DNA from: Apostichopus japonicus
Taxonomy: Eukaryota > Echinodermata > Holothuroidea > Aspidochirotida > Stichopodidae
Length of the DNA: 60,000 bases
Direction of reading: 5' to 3'
NCBI RefSeq assembly: GCF_037975245.1
Contig: NC_092581.1
Span: 18,221,303-18,281,302, forward strand
The notes under the pieces are model-generated. The model ran no database searches and was not told where the DNA came from. It saw only the letters and a list, made by a program, of their open reading frames with translations. This document shows positions 24,701-39,700 of the stretch, in pieces. The stretch's first letter is position 1, and each line of letters opens with the position of its first letter. Both the position numbers and the translations under genes were made by a program.

Positions 24701-27700
24701 GCTAACAATTAGTAACAATGTATCAACCCAGTAAAAGAGGAACTTTGTGGGCATCAATCAAATATGGGAAATTAGTGATTTTTATTTCTTTACCATTTCT
24801 GTTATTTATTTTTATAGTCCTTCCAACTTTTCTCTTTTTAGTATAAATACTATGACCCTTTGAGCCTCTGCACGAGATTGATCACATTTATTGCACACGA
24901 CTTGTACTTCTAGTTTGCATTCTTTCAAATACAACTACAATCAACACTCACAATGCAAAGTATGATTTTCATTTTTCAATTTTGTTGAAAAAAAAGAAAA
25001 AAAAAAGTTCTTTAACTCATGTTTTCTTTAAACATTAACTTGCATAAAAGATCATGAATATTCATTTATTCATTAAACACCCTCACCCACCCCACCCTTA
25101 ACCACCCATCCTCACCCCAACCACACCACCCCACCCACCCTCACTAGGAAATAACCTTAGGAAATGTTCTGGTTTGTGAAGGATACATGCATAGGAAGTG
25201 TATTCTTTGGTTCATATGATTGCACTTTCTATTGGACATATCCTTACACTTAAGAATTTCTATTGGACATATCCTAACCATTAAGGTATTCTATTTGATA
25301 TTCCCTACCTATTAATAACCTGATAATAAGGTGCCTTTATTCGACTGAATTGCATCCATTTACCCAAAGAGAAAAGCAACATGTTTAAATGACAGTTTCA
25401 GGGTTTCAAGTGAAGTATAATGAAAAACATTTGTAGAGATCTACTTGAATATAAGTTTGATATAATGCTTCAGATATTGAGTTAAACAGCTTCATAATAT
25501 GAAAAAATATGCCTTTTTAGACAAAACTGTTGACTAGAGGTATTTTTTTGGCATTCTTTTTTCCTTTCCTCCTTTTCTCTTGAAATGCTAAGCAAGCAAT
25601 TTGGAGAGCTTTGAAGGATGAAGCAGAGTTGATAATAGGCAGAATTGCTTTGAAGTAAATTTATGTTACATTTTATCATGAACAAAACGCTAAAAAGAGT
25701 GACTCCGTATCTTTTGTGATCAACTTGACATTTTCTCTTTAGTGGTATAATGTATATTATGCAAGCTTGAATTTACAAACTAAAAATGCAACATGTTTAC
25801 TTTTAATCCTAGAACAATCCTACATTGGTACATTGCACATTTCATCTTCGGTATAGTAAAACAAACGACACATTTTTAGTGCCTCGGAGATACAATGGAC
25901 TGCTACAAAACCTTCCTGCACTTGCTAGGGCTAACAATGAATCATGACAAACACGCATCATCACAAATATTGCAGTTTAAGCACATCGATTAGTTTACAG
26001 CTCCTCAAAAAATATCGCCGTTTCCCAAAAATCCTCAACTGAGAGAATGACAACTAACTTTGGATAGAAACTAAAAACCAGAGATTTCTATCCAGCTTTC
26101 AATTCAAAGTTCACATTTTAAGTATTTTTTGCAGAAAATTTAAGCACCAACTTACGGGCATAGACAAATTCTAGTCTGGTCTAGTCTATTGTTGTTTGGT
26201 TGTAGGTGAAGTTGTTAGTTTCTTTACCTTAGCGCAATTTGATTAAAGTTCTATAATACTCATGCAGGGATGTGCTCACACTGGGCGGCACCAGGCGGCT
26301 GCGCCCAGCAGTTCTGAATGCCGCCCAGCACAAACAGTATTTTAAACATTTCCGCCCGGCACTTTTTTGATGATAATTTAACAAATTTTACCATAACCAA
26401 AATCTGGGAAAATGCATGGCACAGCATAGGGAAAAAAGCACCACCTAAGCATACTTCACTTGCAAAATTTGTTCAGTGGGGAGGGGGTACCCCACCCATG
26501 AGATCCCTCTCCCAGGGTGTGGATCACACTAACGCACAATCTGCCCGGCACTCAAATATTCCTGAGCATATCCCTGCTCATGTATGATATTGTCTAAATG
26601 GAGTGTCTCTTGGAGAGACCACCTTGGCCACTCTTGTTTTCTTGCTTTCTTAGACCGTAGAGAACATTGATGATGATATATGATACATCATACATGCTGC
26701 AGTTAGATCATGTGTCTGATACACACTGACCGCAGTACTGACCATGCCTGATATTGTGTGTGATGGAGAGTGACTGGCAGTAATGGCTTACACTGCAGAT
26801 CAGGGTTGGAAAACCGTGATGTGAATTTCAATAACTTTGCAGGAATTCACCTCCCAAAAGAAATCAAAATAGGAACAAGGTAAAGGAATAAAAGGTAAGG
26901 GAAAAATAGAGAAAAGAGGTGCTAAAAAAGCAAAGGAAAACAGAAAACAGTAGAGGCTTTTTACTTTTCTATCCATTATTGGAACCAGGGAGAATTCCTT
27001 AAGGTTACTCTGAATGAGGGAGGAAAGTTTCTTTTTCTTTCTTCACTTGTTCTTTCAAATATCTAAAGTACCTGAATGCATCAGAAGTGCTTGTCTGTTT
27101 CCCGACCAATAGCAGGAAATTGCCCGTACTAGCAAATATATCTTCAAGTAATTCAGTTTTCCAACCCTGCCGCACATACTAATGAGTACCTTAAAAGGTT
27201 ATCCCGAGAATGCTTCTACGCAGTTTAACAAAACTCCAGGAGTACATTTCATTACCGATAGTAACGATTAACAGATTTTTCTTTTTGTTTCTTTGTTGTG
27301 TAGAATGTGTCGAGTCAAACAGTCTACGATGTCACATAGCGTTAAGGCATAAAGTAGTTAAAATAGATTAGTTTAAAGTTGACATTTTACACAAGAACAG
27401 TTAACAATTGGGAAATGTTAATATAGCAAGAACGGTTGATCAGATTTCCTAAAGTTCAGTTTTTAGCAAAAACATTTACACAGAATAATAAAGGGAGTAC
27501 ACCACACATGTCTAAGGCATTAACATTACTATCGAATCAACGACGACCAACAGTGGGACCGTTACCATTTAACATTAGATTATTTTTCTCCAAATTTTAC
27601 CATTTATCTTACTAAGTGGCACGAAGGTTTTGATTGTTTCTCGCAGAAATGGCATTGGGTCTACTCTACCATGCAGAGTTCTACGTGTAATCTAACCATA

Positions 27701-30700
27701 GGATATTAAACTAACAGGTAGACCATGGTTATCATCTACATGGCAAGTAGACCCACTACCAAACTGCAAGAGCCGCATCCATTTTCATCCATCAGTAATT
27801 TTTTTTTTTTTTTTGGTCTGGCAGTGAATCCCGACTGGTCTTCCGTTTGGTAGTGGGTCTACTCACCCAGCCTTTGTTTCTTCTTACGACAACTCTACAT
27901 GAATAAAAGAAAAAACCACCTTGTCAATCAGTGGGAATTGTTTCATCTATTGTCAGAGTAAATAAATCACTCAATCCACTAAAATAATGTCAAAAAGTCT
28001 TGAATTTTCAAGATTTAAAAAAAAAAAAGTATTAATTTTTTTTTTTAACATGATTCAAAATTATTTGCATTAGTAGATCTTCATTTCTTATGGCTTAAAT
28101 AAGCTTTCACCTTTCAACTTTCAAGTATCTCTAAAAATTCCCAGCATTAGATACTAACTTGTTTAATAGCAGGTGTATTTTGGGCAGGCTGCAAGCAAAA
28201 AAAGTATAACAGCCACTCGGGTGCAGATGAACTATTTTATCTGTTGTTAGATATTTTGCACTTTTCTTGCATTGAAGGATTCAATTATCTCTCTCGCAGA
28301 AAACTGTCCATATGTGGTTTAATTATGTTCTGTGAACATGATACTGTTAGGATATTAAACAAAGACAGTTTGCAAGTTTCCAAGGATTCAAATTATCGCA
28401 GCACCAAAGGAGGGGGAAAATGGAGTTCCAGATACAGTAGTAGTGCAATGATTGTATTGAGGAACACAGGTTGTTAAGCATAATGATAATATTCCAATTT
28501 GTCTTCACCTTAAAGCAAAGTTGATCATTAACTTTTGCCATCTAAACTCTAAATCATGGAAGACAACAAGAAAATTTAAATTACTCACCTGGCCACATTT
28601 CCATGGCAACTGATCAACCAAAACTCATCCTTACAATAGTTGTTAATACATATATCAATTAAAGCTAATGAACAAAGGATCAAGCAGACAAACTTCTTCC
28701 AGGCAAATTTAGCCAATATTTTTTTATTAATTTTTTTACATTCATTGGCTTAAAACTACTGACAGTTGTAAGAGTTTGGTCAATGACGGTTGCAAGACTG
28801 TCTAGGGGTGGTCCAGCTACAAATCAGACCTGATAATCAGGCTTTAACATCTACAAACATTCCAAACTCTAAAAATCAATCACAAGCAAACACTGCTAAT
28901 TAAATAACACTGCTAATTAAATAACAAAGAGGTATTTTGTCTACTTACAATCATCGGAGGGAACAGAACGGCCTGAATCCTTCAGTTCTTGGACGTAATT
29001 CGAAGGGAAGTATCCAACAGCTCCGTTTAACTCTCCTTTCCACCACTCCCCTTCCTCTTTACTCATGACGTTGATGACCATCCCCTTCTGGAAGGAGATC
29101 TCATCCTCCTTGGTCTTATTGTATGGATAGAGGGTGATCACCTGAGAGACTAAACAGAAACAAAGGATGAATTAGCATAAAATCAGCTGGTGTTGTTGAA
29201 AGAGGGGGGGGGGCAATTCACCATCAGGTGGGAAACTGTTAACAGATTGATTATCTATAGTGAAAAGCCCTGTGTAGGAAATCATGACAGTTTGATGTTT
29301 GCGATCCTAATAAGATCATCTTCCAGAGGTGGACTGATATAGTACTTGCAGTGCTAACAATATCTTGACATCAGCATAATGAAAAATATTTGTTATTAAC
29401 AAAAGGGATTGTTTGGAAGCTTCTTGTCGAGACATTCGAGATATAGCTTACCTGAATGTTTCATTTATAGGATTTGAAAATTTGTCATAAAAATGACATA
29501 ATTTTGAATTGCAACATGCCAATATTATGCCTCACATGTAACAATGAACTAACATTGCAATAAATATACATTAAATTAAAAGGTTCAATGATAAAAGAAA
29601 TATATATACATTGCCTGTTTGACAAAATATATTGCCTTGTACTGTTTTTGAAATAAGAAGATATGTAAATAGAGTCATAAACATAAGGGATACGGCTCTT
29701 GGAAGGTTGAATAAAGAATTTCAAAATATTAAGGCTATATCAAGAATTTGATTCCACCAGTGAATGTGACAATTTTAAATACTACTGGTCTGAATTATCT
29801 GACCTAAAGGTCAGCTTATATTATGTTTACTTGAAAAAGAAATTATATTTACAAACATCTACATTTACTTACCAACTTCTAAACCTGGTGTAAGTCTCTG
29901 GTCTGATGGCTACAAAAGAGAGAATAAAGACCTTTTATGCAAATGATTCTATAAAAGTGGTGTAATTTTTATTATCTGCAAAGATTTTTCTGTTTGTGTT
30001 GGATTATTGATGAGAACCAAGCATTTTGAGTTTTATCAAAGATTTACACAGAGATTATAAATACAGTGAAATAGTAAAGCCTGCAATTTCATTTAATATT
30101 GACAAATTTTGTGTGATTTCTGTTATCAAAACATGCAGTGCATTCTTTGAAAAACATAACACAAAGAACAAAATCCATAACCTCATCTACCGTGAGGTAC
30201 ATCCTAGATTTAGACCATTACGTGTCAATTCTCTCTCCAAACGTTTCTCTTTTAAGAATTTAGATAAAATTCCTACAACTCACCACTGGACTGCTCAAAC
30301 TCTGTGGAGACTGAGACTTTGGCAATGTGCTGGTCTTCGAAGGCAGCAGTTGTACGTAGTTTGCTGGGAACCATCCAATCTGACGTTTTTTACCACGAGC
30401 CTACCCAAATGAAAACAATCAAGAAAAAATTAAAAATTGTATTTTAGAATAATTAAGCATTTCAACTTTCATTACACAAAACAATGAAAAAAAAAAGGTA
30501 CACTTAAAATTTATGACCAATATCAAAATTCTCCCTCTGGACATTTTGTTGAAAGTCAAATAAATAATAATTTGGAAGGATGCCCCTTCAAAGGATGTCT
30601 TTTTGTTGGGTTTCTTTGATGTGGGTGATATAATATACAAAGTACCTTGTGATATAATATACAAAGTGACATAATATACAAAGTACCTAGTGATAGAATA

Positions 30701-33700
30701 TACAAAGTGATATAATATACAAAGTACCTAGTGATATAATATACAAAGTGATAAATATACAAAGTACCTAGTGATATAATATACAAAGTACCTAGTGATA
30801 TAATATACAAAGTACACTGTGATATATTATACAAAGTGATATAATATACAAAGTACCTAGTGAGATAATATACAAAGTACACTGTGATATAATATACAAA
30901 GTACCTAGTGATATAATATACAAAGTGATATAATATACATAGTCTTGGGATAATACTAGTATTGGGAAACAAATCTGTAAGGAAACAACCTCCAAGGATG
31001 TACTTGTAAGTGTTGACTTGTAATGATATACTAAACTCTAGGATCGATGGTGATTCATTCTAATCTAAGAATGAAATTGTAGGTGATTTCCTCAAAAAAG
31101 AAACTTGATACTGAAGTGTGTTGTGCGGTTGATACTTACTTGAAGTTCTCCTTCCCACCAACCAGAATCATTTTTCTTCCTGATCATAATCACTTGGCCC
31201 ACCGTCAAGCTAAGCTGACCTTTTCCTGTAGCATGGTATGGTGCAAGAACCTTGGCAATATCTGTGGCAGAAAACAGACAAACTCTTGTGATTAACCCCC
31301 TCTGGAGAACCAATGACATAGCGCCTAATGAACAGAGTCCAAGGAGTTTGTTGGTGGTGTTTGGATTCAGGAAAGTGCGCTTGAGAACAGATAAACCCAA
31401 TATTTTATTACATTAAACAGAATTCTGTCGGAGCAGCATTAACTAGCTCTTCGCAAACTTTTCCCCGAAAAAAGAAACTTACCGTTTTTTCTTGATCCAG
31501 TCTTGGGGGGCAGTTCAGGTGGTTGCATTTCTTTAAGTTTGACATAATTAGAAGGGAAGTCCCCTTCCCTATCTCCGATACGCCCTCTCCACCATTCACC
31601 ATCTTTCTTGATGACAACGATCGTTTCTCCTGCATCGAAAGCAAGATCCCCCGACTCAGCCGAGGCGTAGGGATACATGGCTTCATATTTAGCTGCAGGT
31701 GAAAAATACAGGGTTTTGTTATTTTGTTTTTTCAAGAAGAATGCAACGACATATATTGGACAGAGCAATAAGATTCTAAATTTGTCTGTGGATGCGTTTA
31801 TTCAAAATGGAATAAAAGAATCGACATTTGCACATGTATCATTCATTAATTATGTATGTAAATGAATATTTGTAAATGCTTTTGTAAATTCTGAAGTGAC
31901 TCCATGAAATAACTGCTAATGGACAGCCTATTTTTTTTATTAAGTTATATTTATTTGTAACTTATTGATAGTCTCAAACTAATGGATAATGTATGTTCAA
32001 TGACAGTTAGTAATAACTTTTATTTACAGCAAAGAGGATCAACTATTTTGAGGATCAGAGAGGATCAACTATCAACTAGGATTAAAGAGAATCAACTATT
32101 TTGAGGATCAGAGAGGATCAAATATCAACTAGGATCAAAGAGGATCAACTATTTTCATGATGCTATAAAGTAACCCCCTTCGGGATACACAATGTGGCTC
32201 AAACATCCCCGGCCTCAGAAAAAATGAATTGGGACCTGAAATTATAACCAAATCACCAAACTTATTGTTGCTAACTCTTCTCTTCTCCTGCACTCCACCC
32301 TATGAAGATGTTCGCATTTACAAACATTCATGCATTTACCTTCATCTTCCTGAACGGTTCTTGAAACAGCCACGGTGGGTACTGCAATATTGGTGGTCTG
32401 GACGGCGCTCCTGTTCAAATAAAAAACGATTACATGGTTTTCTCATTCATGTTTGTCAAGGCTTGATGAATTCTTTCAATTGATGGTAAACCATTGCCAA
32501 TCAGAATAACATTGGTTTCAGAGTAGTCTACCCAAATATTATTAAAGTTAAAAGGGAACAAGGGCAAAAAGTGGAAATCAAAGCAACCATGTCTTGAAGG
32601 CCATTTCCATTCAAACTTGAAACATTCTTCCATTGATACTGACAAACCAACATACTTCCTTGTTATGGAGAGCACAGGAATGCTGCAAGGCATCTGAAAT
32701 CTCATTCATAACTCCACAATCAAAAGATTTATCATCTTATGTACATAAAGTACAGCAACATAAGAAACGGAGGTCGTTTAAAAGCAAGATGTTGCTTAAT
32801 TAGCAGAGTACAGATTAACATGATAGATTTCACTTTTAATTTGACCCAACACTGTACTTGACAATGCAAAGACAATATTCTTACCCTGCCTCTTTCACCA
32901 GGTCCTTGGGAAACCACCCGGTTTTACCTCTAAGTTCTCCAGACCACCACATGTCTTGTTGCTCGATTACGGTGATGACATCACCAGCTTTGAATGATAG
33001 GTGATTCATCTCCTTTCCTTCAAAGTCATTCAGAGCTTCCACTGAAATCTGTTTTGGCTGAAAAAGAGACAGAAAAACAAGAGATAATAAGCAATAAACA
33101 TTGAAGCTTTTATACCAGTATCAAAATTCATTCAGTTTGCCTTTGAAGAAGATCCTGCTACGATAGAAAGACCAGGCATTCTTAACAGGCATTCATATAT
33201 ATATATTCACCTTCACAGGCTGTTTGCTGTAGATAATCAGTTTATAAATGTGTATTTATTTTTGCTCTCAAGATTGAATCATTGGAAATGAATATTAAGA
33301 ACAAAACATCAGTATACTCTTACAAAGGTAAGTCTTACATTACCTTTCATAACTTAACTCATACATAGGTAAGTCTTACAGTCTTCATAACTTCATTCTT
33401 ACAAAGTCTTACATTACCATTGTTAACTTTACTCATACAAAGGTAAGTCTTACATTACCTTTCATAACTTTACTCATATAAAGGTAAGTCTTTCATTGCC
33501 TTGCATAACTTTCCTCATACAAAGGTAAGTCTTACATTACCTTTCATAATTTAACTCATACAAAGGTAAGTCTCACATTACCTTTCATAACTTTACTCAT
33601 ACAAAGGTAAGCCTTACAGTACCTTTCATAACTTTACTCTTACAAAGGTAAGTCTTACATTACCTTTCATAATTTAACTCATACATAGGTAAGCCTTACA

Positions 33701-36700
33701 GTACCTTTAATAACTTTACTCATGCAAAAGTTAGTCTTACATTACCTTTCATAACTTTACTCATACAAAGGTTAGTCTAACAATACATTTCATAACTTAA
33801 CTCATACAAAGGTAAGTCTCACATTACCTTTCATAACTTTACTCATACAAAGGTAAGCCTTACAGTACCTTTAATAACTTTACTCTTACAAAGGTAAGTC
33901 TAACAATACATTTCATAACTTAACTCATACAAAGGTAAGTCTCACATTACCTTTCATAATTTTACTCATACAAAGGTAAGTCTTACATTACCTTTAATAA
34001 CTTGACTCATACATAGGTAAGTAATAACAAGTACCTTTGGTTCTGCTGCTGCTTGCACTCTGTCAGCAGGCAGAGGGGTAGATGTTACATGAGTGAATGG
34101 AGATCCTGATTTTTTACCAACTGAAGTGTCCTCTGCGGGTGGCGGCTCTTGAATGGTCTTTTCCTGTTTTGGTACGACTACTGCTGGTTTCCTGTAAAAG
34201 ATCGATTTTTTTGAGAATGTCACTGAAAAATTACATTCATCATAGAAGGATGGTAGGTTTCCTGCAAACATTAGAAAAACTTTGTTGTTTCTGACAGTGG
34301 TGCTCACTTTACACTGCCATAGCACTTCAACCAACACTTCATTGGATATGTGTGTGAGGGTAACATCTACAAGAGTGCTAGTTGCCAGTATTTTTGACAT
34401 ATCAGATATATTATTTATGGAGACTGTAATTTTTATTATTTTTTTTTCAAACATTTTATCAAATGTTAACTAATTTTACTGTATAAACAGTGTAAAAAAA
34501 TCTATATAAGATACAATTTTACTTATTTGGAAATTGACTGAGCACTTTCATTCAAATTATTCCACAGAGATATTGATGTGTACTCACTTTTGTTCACTTG
34601 GTCCGTTGGTGACAGGACTGTTTGGCCTTGAGCTCATCTTCTGGACGTGATTTTCAGGGAACCAACCAGTCTGACCTCTTAATTCACCTCCAAGCCATCC
34701 AGGCTCAGCATCTTGCTGCTTCCCAACCTACAAAACGATGTCAAACATTAACCATCAAAGTAAATCATCATCTCAGTATGTTTCCATTACAACTCCATTG
34801 AAATGCAACAAATTCCAATGCTACGATAGCTTCCAACTTTACAACTTCACAATGAGGTTTCCGTCCCAAAGGACAGGTCAAGTAAATGACCAACAAATAG
34901 CTGACTGGGAGATTATATGACCAAATCAAAAAGAGCAAACGTTTTTTGTGGATAGAATATGATTTCAAGCAGTGACTGCAGGATATCAAGCCCTGTGCTC
35001 TACCAACTGAGCTTATCCACCTGTCAAATGTCACCCTGGTCCCCTCCCCCCCCCACCCAGCAAAGAGGAGGCCATATAGGGATCGCCACCATCTAAGGGA
35101 TGGTTAACTAAGTTTGATAGGGCACAGAGTTTTAAACAATGAGGTCTGCGGTTCAGTCCCATTCTAGCCACACAACAAGTTCTTTGCTCCTTTTAACACT
35201 CCAAATGAGAAGAAAATTTAGAAATTAAATCCCAATACTGACTACCTGGAGGTTCAACGAAGAAAAAGAAAAACCTGAATATGTTTAGAGCATCTGTCTA
35301 GTTTTGAGAGCACTCTCATGCAGCTAAGACATCGTGAATATTACTTTAAAAACTAGCGATAAAAATACGGCGGCGAAACGTCACGATTCTGATATATCGT
35401 ACGACTATGCTCATTTTGTATAAAACCAAAGGGATACTTACAAGGATGATATCCCCCTTCTTAAAGGATAGTTCATCGTCTCCCTCTGCAGCAAAGTCAA
35501 ATAGAGCCCTATATCTGGATAAGACTGCCCTCAGATGTTCTGGTAAGGGCTGGTTGACATCTATGGACATCATATCCAACTTATTGGCCAGTGATGAGAC
35601 CGATTCCTTGGTACTAGCCCCCTCTTGCTTGGGTGGTTCATAAGCTGAATGTACATTTGCGGTTGAAACGATCGGAGGTGCAGACTTTTGAGACGCCTCC
35701 GTCGATAAGGCTGAAAACACATCAACCTTTGCTTTGACCGTTTCTACTTCTTTCTTTTCCTCTTTCTTTTCCTCCTGCCTCTCCTCAACTGCCGGAGTAG
35801 AATCGGTCTTGAAATCCGAATCGAACACGGAGCTGGTCGTATTTGTCGGAGCAGCGGCGAACAGGGAAGTAGACGAACTCACTGAAGCAGATGCCGATGT
35901 GGCCTTGGGCTGTGTGGAACTAAACTCAAAACTTCCAAAATCTGGAGAGGACAAAATGTGACCCATAACGTTGGTAAATAGAATGGACTTAAAGAAAACT
36001 GGAAAAGGCGTACCGATAGAAAAACCAAGAATTCTAATACACATGAAATATTCTAGTTAAAAAAAATATAAAGTCATTACACCGATGTCTTTTTAAATCA
36101 AATTACTAGTTCATTGAGGAGTGGTGTTTTAAATATAACAACATCTCTCTCAATAAAAAGATAACATAAGTTTCTTAAAATAACATTAAATAAAAAATGA
36201 TTTATCACCTGCAATACTTTTTATAATGTAATATAATTAAGCCAAGATTTTTAAATCAAATACTATTTCATTGAGGAGAAATGGACATGCTTCGTTAAAC
36301 AGTTGGTTGTGTTTTCAATTTTACAACATCATCTCAATAAAAAGATACTTGTTTATTTCATTCCTAGCATCACGCCTAGATAATAAAAATAATACGACAA
36401 ACATTTTCTAAAAGTGCTAAAATCCAGAAAAAAATAACTGTTCATGGTGCTGAACAATCAAAATAATAGCTGAAAAGATGAGTCTTAAGTTGCCATTTAA
36501 ACAAATTATATATAACAGATGTCTATTATCTCAAATTAAAACAAATATAAACAGGCCAGCTCACAGCATATGCATATAGACCCAACCCATCTTTTCATAA
36601 AAAAAAAATGAATGTGGGTTGAACTTAATTTTGACATTACATTTGACATTTTCACAAATATGAGCTGACTGTTTTAATTTGGTGTAGGATTTGTAGTAAA

Positions 36701-39700
36701 CAATGCACTAGTTACCCAATTGAAACAACGGTGAATCTTCAACACAGCAAGTAATCATCAAGGTTCTTAACTTCTCAATTCATGATCTAGTATCAACATT
36801 TGTTTGTATCAACATATAATGAATGAACATGTTCATCATTAATTGGAAACATCTACAGAATGTTATTATGTATTAATGTCATGTCCTTGGTATCTCACAC
36901 GATACACTACACAACATTTTACAGTAACATAAATTCACAAGTTTGTTCACATATAGGTAACTCACACAAAGTGACTGAGTGGTGTACTAAGCATAAATTG
37001 ATATAATGACACAAAACCTAAAAAAAAGGAAACTGGAAATACATAATTACTTGCAAAATCAGCAAAAGGATCCTTCTTTTCTTCAGCTGGTTTTGATGAA
37101 ACAGTTCCTACAAGACAAAGTGAGAAATAATATAAAGAACAACCAGATGTACTTACCAATGTAAATAAGAGAATGTGAATCAGTATGTAATTTAAAATAA
37201 AAGTGCCGCACTTCCACAATCTTCTGGTAACTCTCTGAAACTCTCTTGTTATATATTAACTGAAGTTTTCATATAAGACGTTTGACACATTTCATTTTTC
37301 AGTTTTCAAATTCTATGCAATTGTGTCAGTTCCTGTTTCACACCAGGTTCTATAACAATGATGATAAACTGTAGAACACTCACAACATATACAAGCAGAG
37401 CCTAACCAAAAGGTGTGATATTAGATGAATCATACTGAAAATATCTACAAAAGGAAAAAACTCACTAACATTAAGAAAACAATTGTAGACTATTGGCATA
37501 ATATATATAAAAATATTAGAATCCATTATTAGGCCATCAGCTGAAGGTCGAAATTCGCTTGTTTCGTTCCAGCAACTGCGGGTCTAAAATTTCTCTACAG
37601 CATTGAATACATAAATTAACTAAGATTAATGATCCAAAAGTTCTCCATGTACTTTCCTGCAGTTTTTTTGCAATTCCGCTCGAAAGATCGAACTATATTT
37701 TTTATTGCGTATGTTAAGAAACCTGCCGTTTTACGTTCAAAAGTTGTGCGCCAGTGAGATATATGTACCATGTGATATGAATTGTCCAATGAGCCATGAG
37801 TTCTGTGTGCAATTTTGGTAGAAAACAACAAACATGGCGGCTCCCACGGGCGCTAGTCAGTCTCCGACACACGGAAATCTACAGTGCTCAGTGCACATTG
37901 AATCTGTAAAATTTGAAGCAGTCAAGGCACTGACGAATAAACGATGGACTAAAGTTACTTCCTGCGCTGAAGATTGGCTTAATTTCAGCGGCAGAGACAG
38001 TGATATCGCTGTACTACTGATTACTCCATGGCCTACTACGATCAAGCGTGTGTTCAACAGCATAGTATGATGGGGTTCCACGATAAGTGTTACAGGCGGT
38101 TCATTGATAGCAAGCACATTGCTGCAAGAAAACGGACAGTTCCAGAGGAGACCCCATATGATTTTAAACGAAGAATTGACGGAAAAGATCGAGGAAACCA
38201 AGCAGAAGCTCTGGTGTATTGCCTGTTCAATTTATTATATGTGGGAAAAGAAACAATACATTACTCGGCATTGCAAACGGGTGCAGGACAAGCTGCAGCA
38301 GGCAGGGACTTTCGATGGAGGTAAGCCTAAGCATACTACACGACTCTACTTGTACTTCTGTGGCATAGTTGAAGTGTTAAGAGAAGTTGCATAATGCAAG
38401 ATCAGTAGCTCTTGAGGGATAGAATCCAAGTCAAAGGGCACAGTGTTGGACCTGATTATAATATAATTTTCATTCATTTTTTTTTCCATTTCCTCACAAT
38501 GTTTATATAATAATAGGACTGAAGATAATTAGTGGCATGGTCATTTGAATTGTTTTGTTATAAGGTGGTAGGAACGGAAATTTGTTTCAAATTCTCCATC
38601 TGGGGCACTAGCCTAAGTGTTAAATACAGGCTTCATAGTTTTCTTACTGTGGCCCTTTATTTGAATGATAGAGATATTATATTAGTTAGAAAAATAAGTG
38701 TAACAAAGGTGCAATAAGGTCAGGTTTGCAAGGTCTTATGGTCAGCCTGTCTAGCTTTACCAAAATGAACAAGTATCTGTCTCCTTTATTATTAGTAACA
38801 GATATAATCTACCATTGTATAATTTAAACCATAACATTAAGAGATAATGTACTGTACTGTCAAAAAAAGCCTGTTTTAATTCTTTTTTGCATGACACTGG
38901 TTTGCAAAATTTGAATGTGTCTTTGTTTGTCCATAGAAGATGAGCAGATCACATGGTATATAAATAAAATTGTCTTAGTTCTTATTTGTTCAAACTTACA
39001 TTTTGATCAACAGAAAATGCAAAACAATTTGCTTTTTTTTCATTTTATTAAAGTATTGCTTCGACAAGCAGCAGAGCGGAAAAAAGATGAGCCCAGATTT
39101 TATTAATATTAGAGGAAAAGACCGTGTTGCCATTGAAGTGAGGTACCACTCTCTATGTTGAAGAAACTAGATACAATTCTTGACAAGGAAGACATACAGA
39201 TCTTGAAAGGTAAAGTACTCTCTTCAATGTGTGGTTCATTGAGTGTTCAGGGGTGGATCTAGGACTTTTGGAATATGGGGGTCCTCCCCCAAGGAAAATA
39301 AAAAATTCTCTAAACGCTTTGAGATGCAATATCAGGTTAATCTTTCCATTGAAATTATTAAAGTAATTTGCAACATATTTCTAGCTGAATTGTAATTATA
39401 TTGGTACCCCATCATAAAATGTGAGACTCAAAAATATCCAATTTCATGGTACAAGGTGTTCTGTTCATCTCCTCCTCAGAGCAGAGTTTATCACCAACAA
39501 AAGATGCTCTGATCCAGCATGTTAAGCGCTGCACCAACCAGGCTGCTATTCACAGTAGGGCATTGCAGCAAAGGATTGATGCACTCTTACCAGAGGGACA
39601 TGGATGGAAACTTGAAAATGATGACCTTATAATCACTTAGATGACGAAGCCACCTGACCCAGATGTTTTGCTTCAGTGTGTCAGCAGTAGCTGTAGAGTC

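Larger units (their letters stand above)
18949..28948. other. 10-kb ITSN intron between SH3E and DH exons
   Basis: Largest ITSN intron, at the point where vertebrate short and long intersectins diverge. It holds the array at 18950-19730, three foldback-like elements (24222, 26264, 27746), a C-rich tract (25080-25146) and a TA microsatellite (22609-22636). The rest, especially 20050-24200, is plain AT-rich sequence; its open frames (such as 23720-24109 and 20284-20529) match nothing I recognise. Confidence 0.8.

Noticed and set aside
28575-28605. Possible microexon (CAG..GTGAGT) in the 10-kb intron
   Set aside because: Splice-like ends only; the 21-nt product has no homology and adding it is not needed for frame.
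33311-34022. CRISPR-like array
   Set aside because: Regular spacing, but the whole 41-bp unit is repeated with no unique spacers, in a eukaryotic intron; it is a minisatellite.
34960-35035. tRNA gene on the minus strand
   Set aside because: Box A is good but the T-arm/B box is degenerate and no acceptor stem closes; a SINE relic fits better.
37857-38201. 114-codon minus-strand open frame
   Set aside because: Complement of the degraded plus-strand gene in the TIR element.
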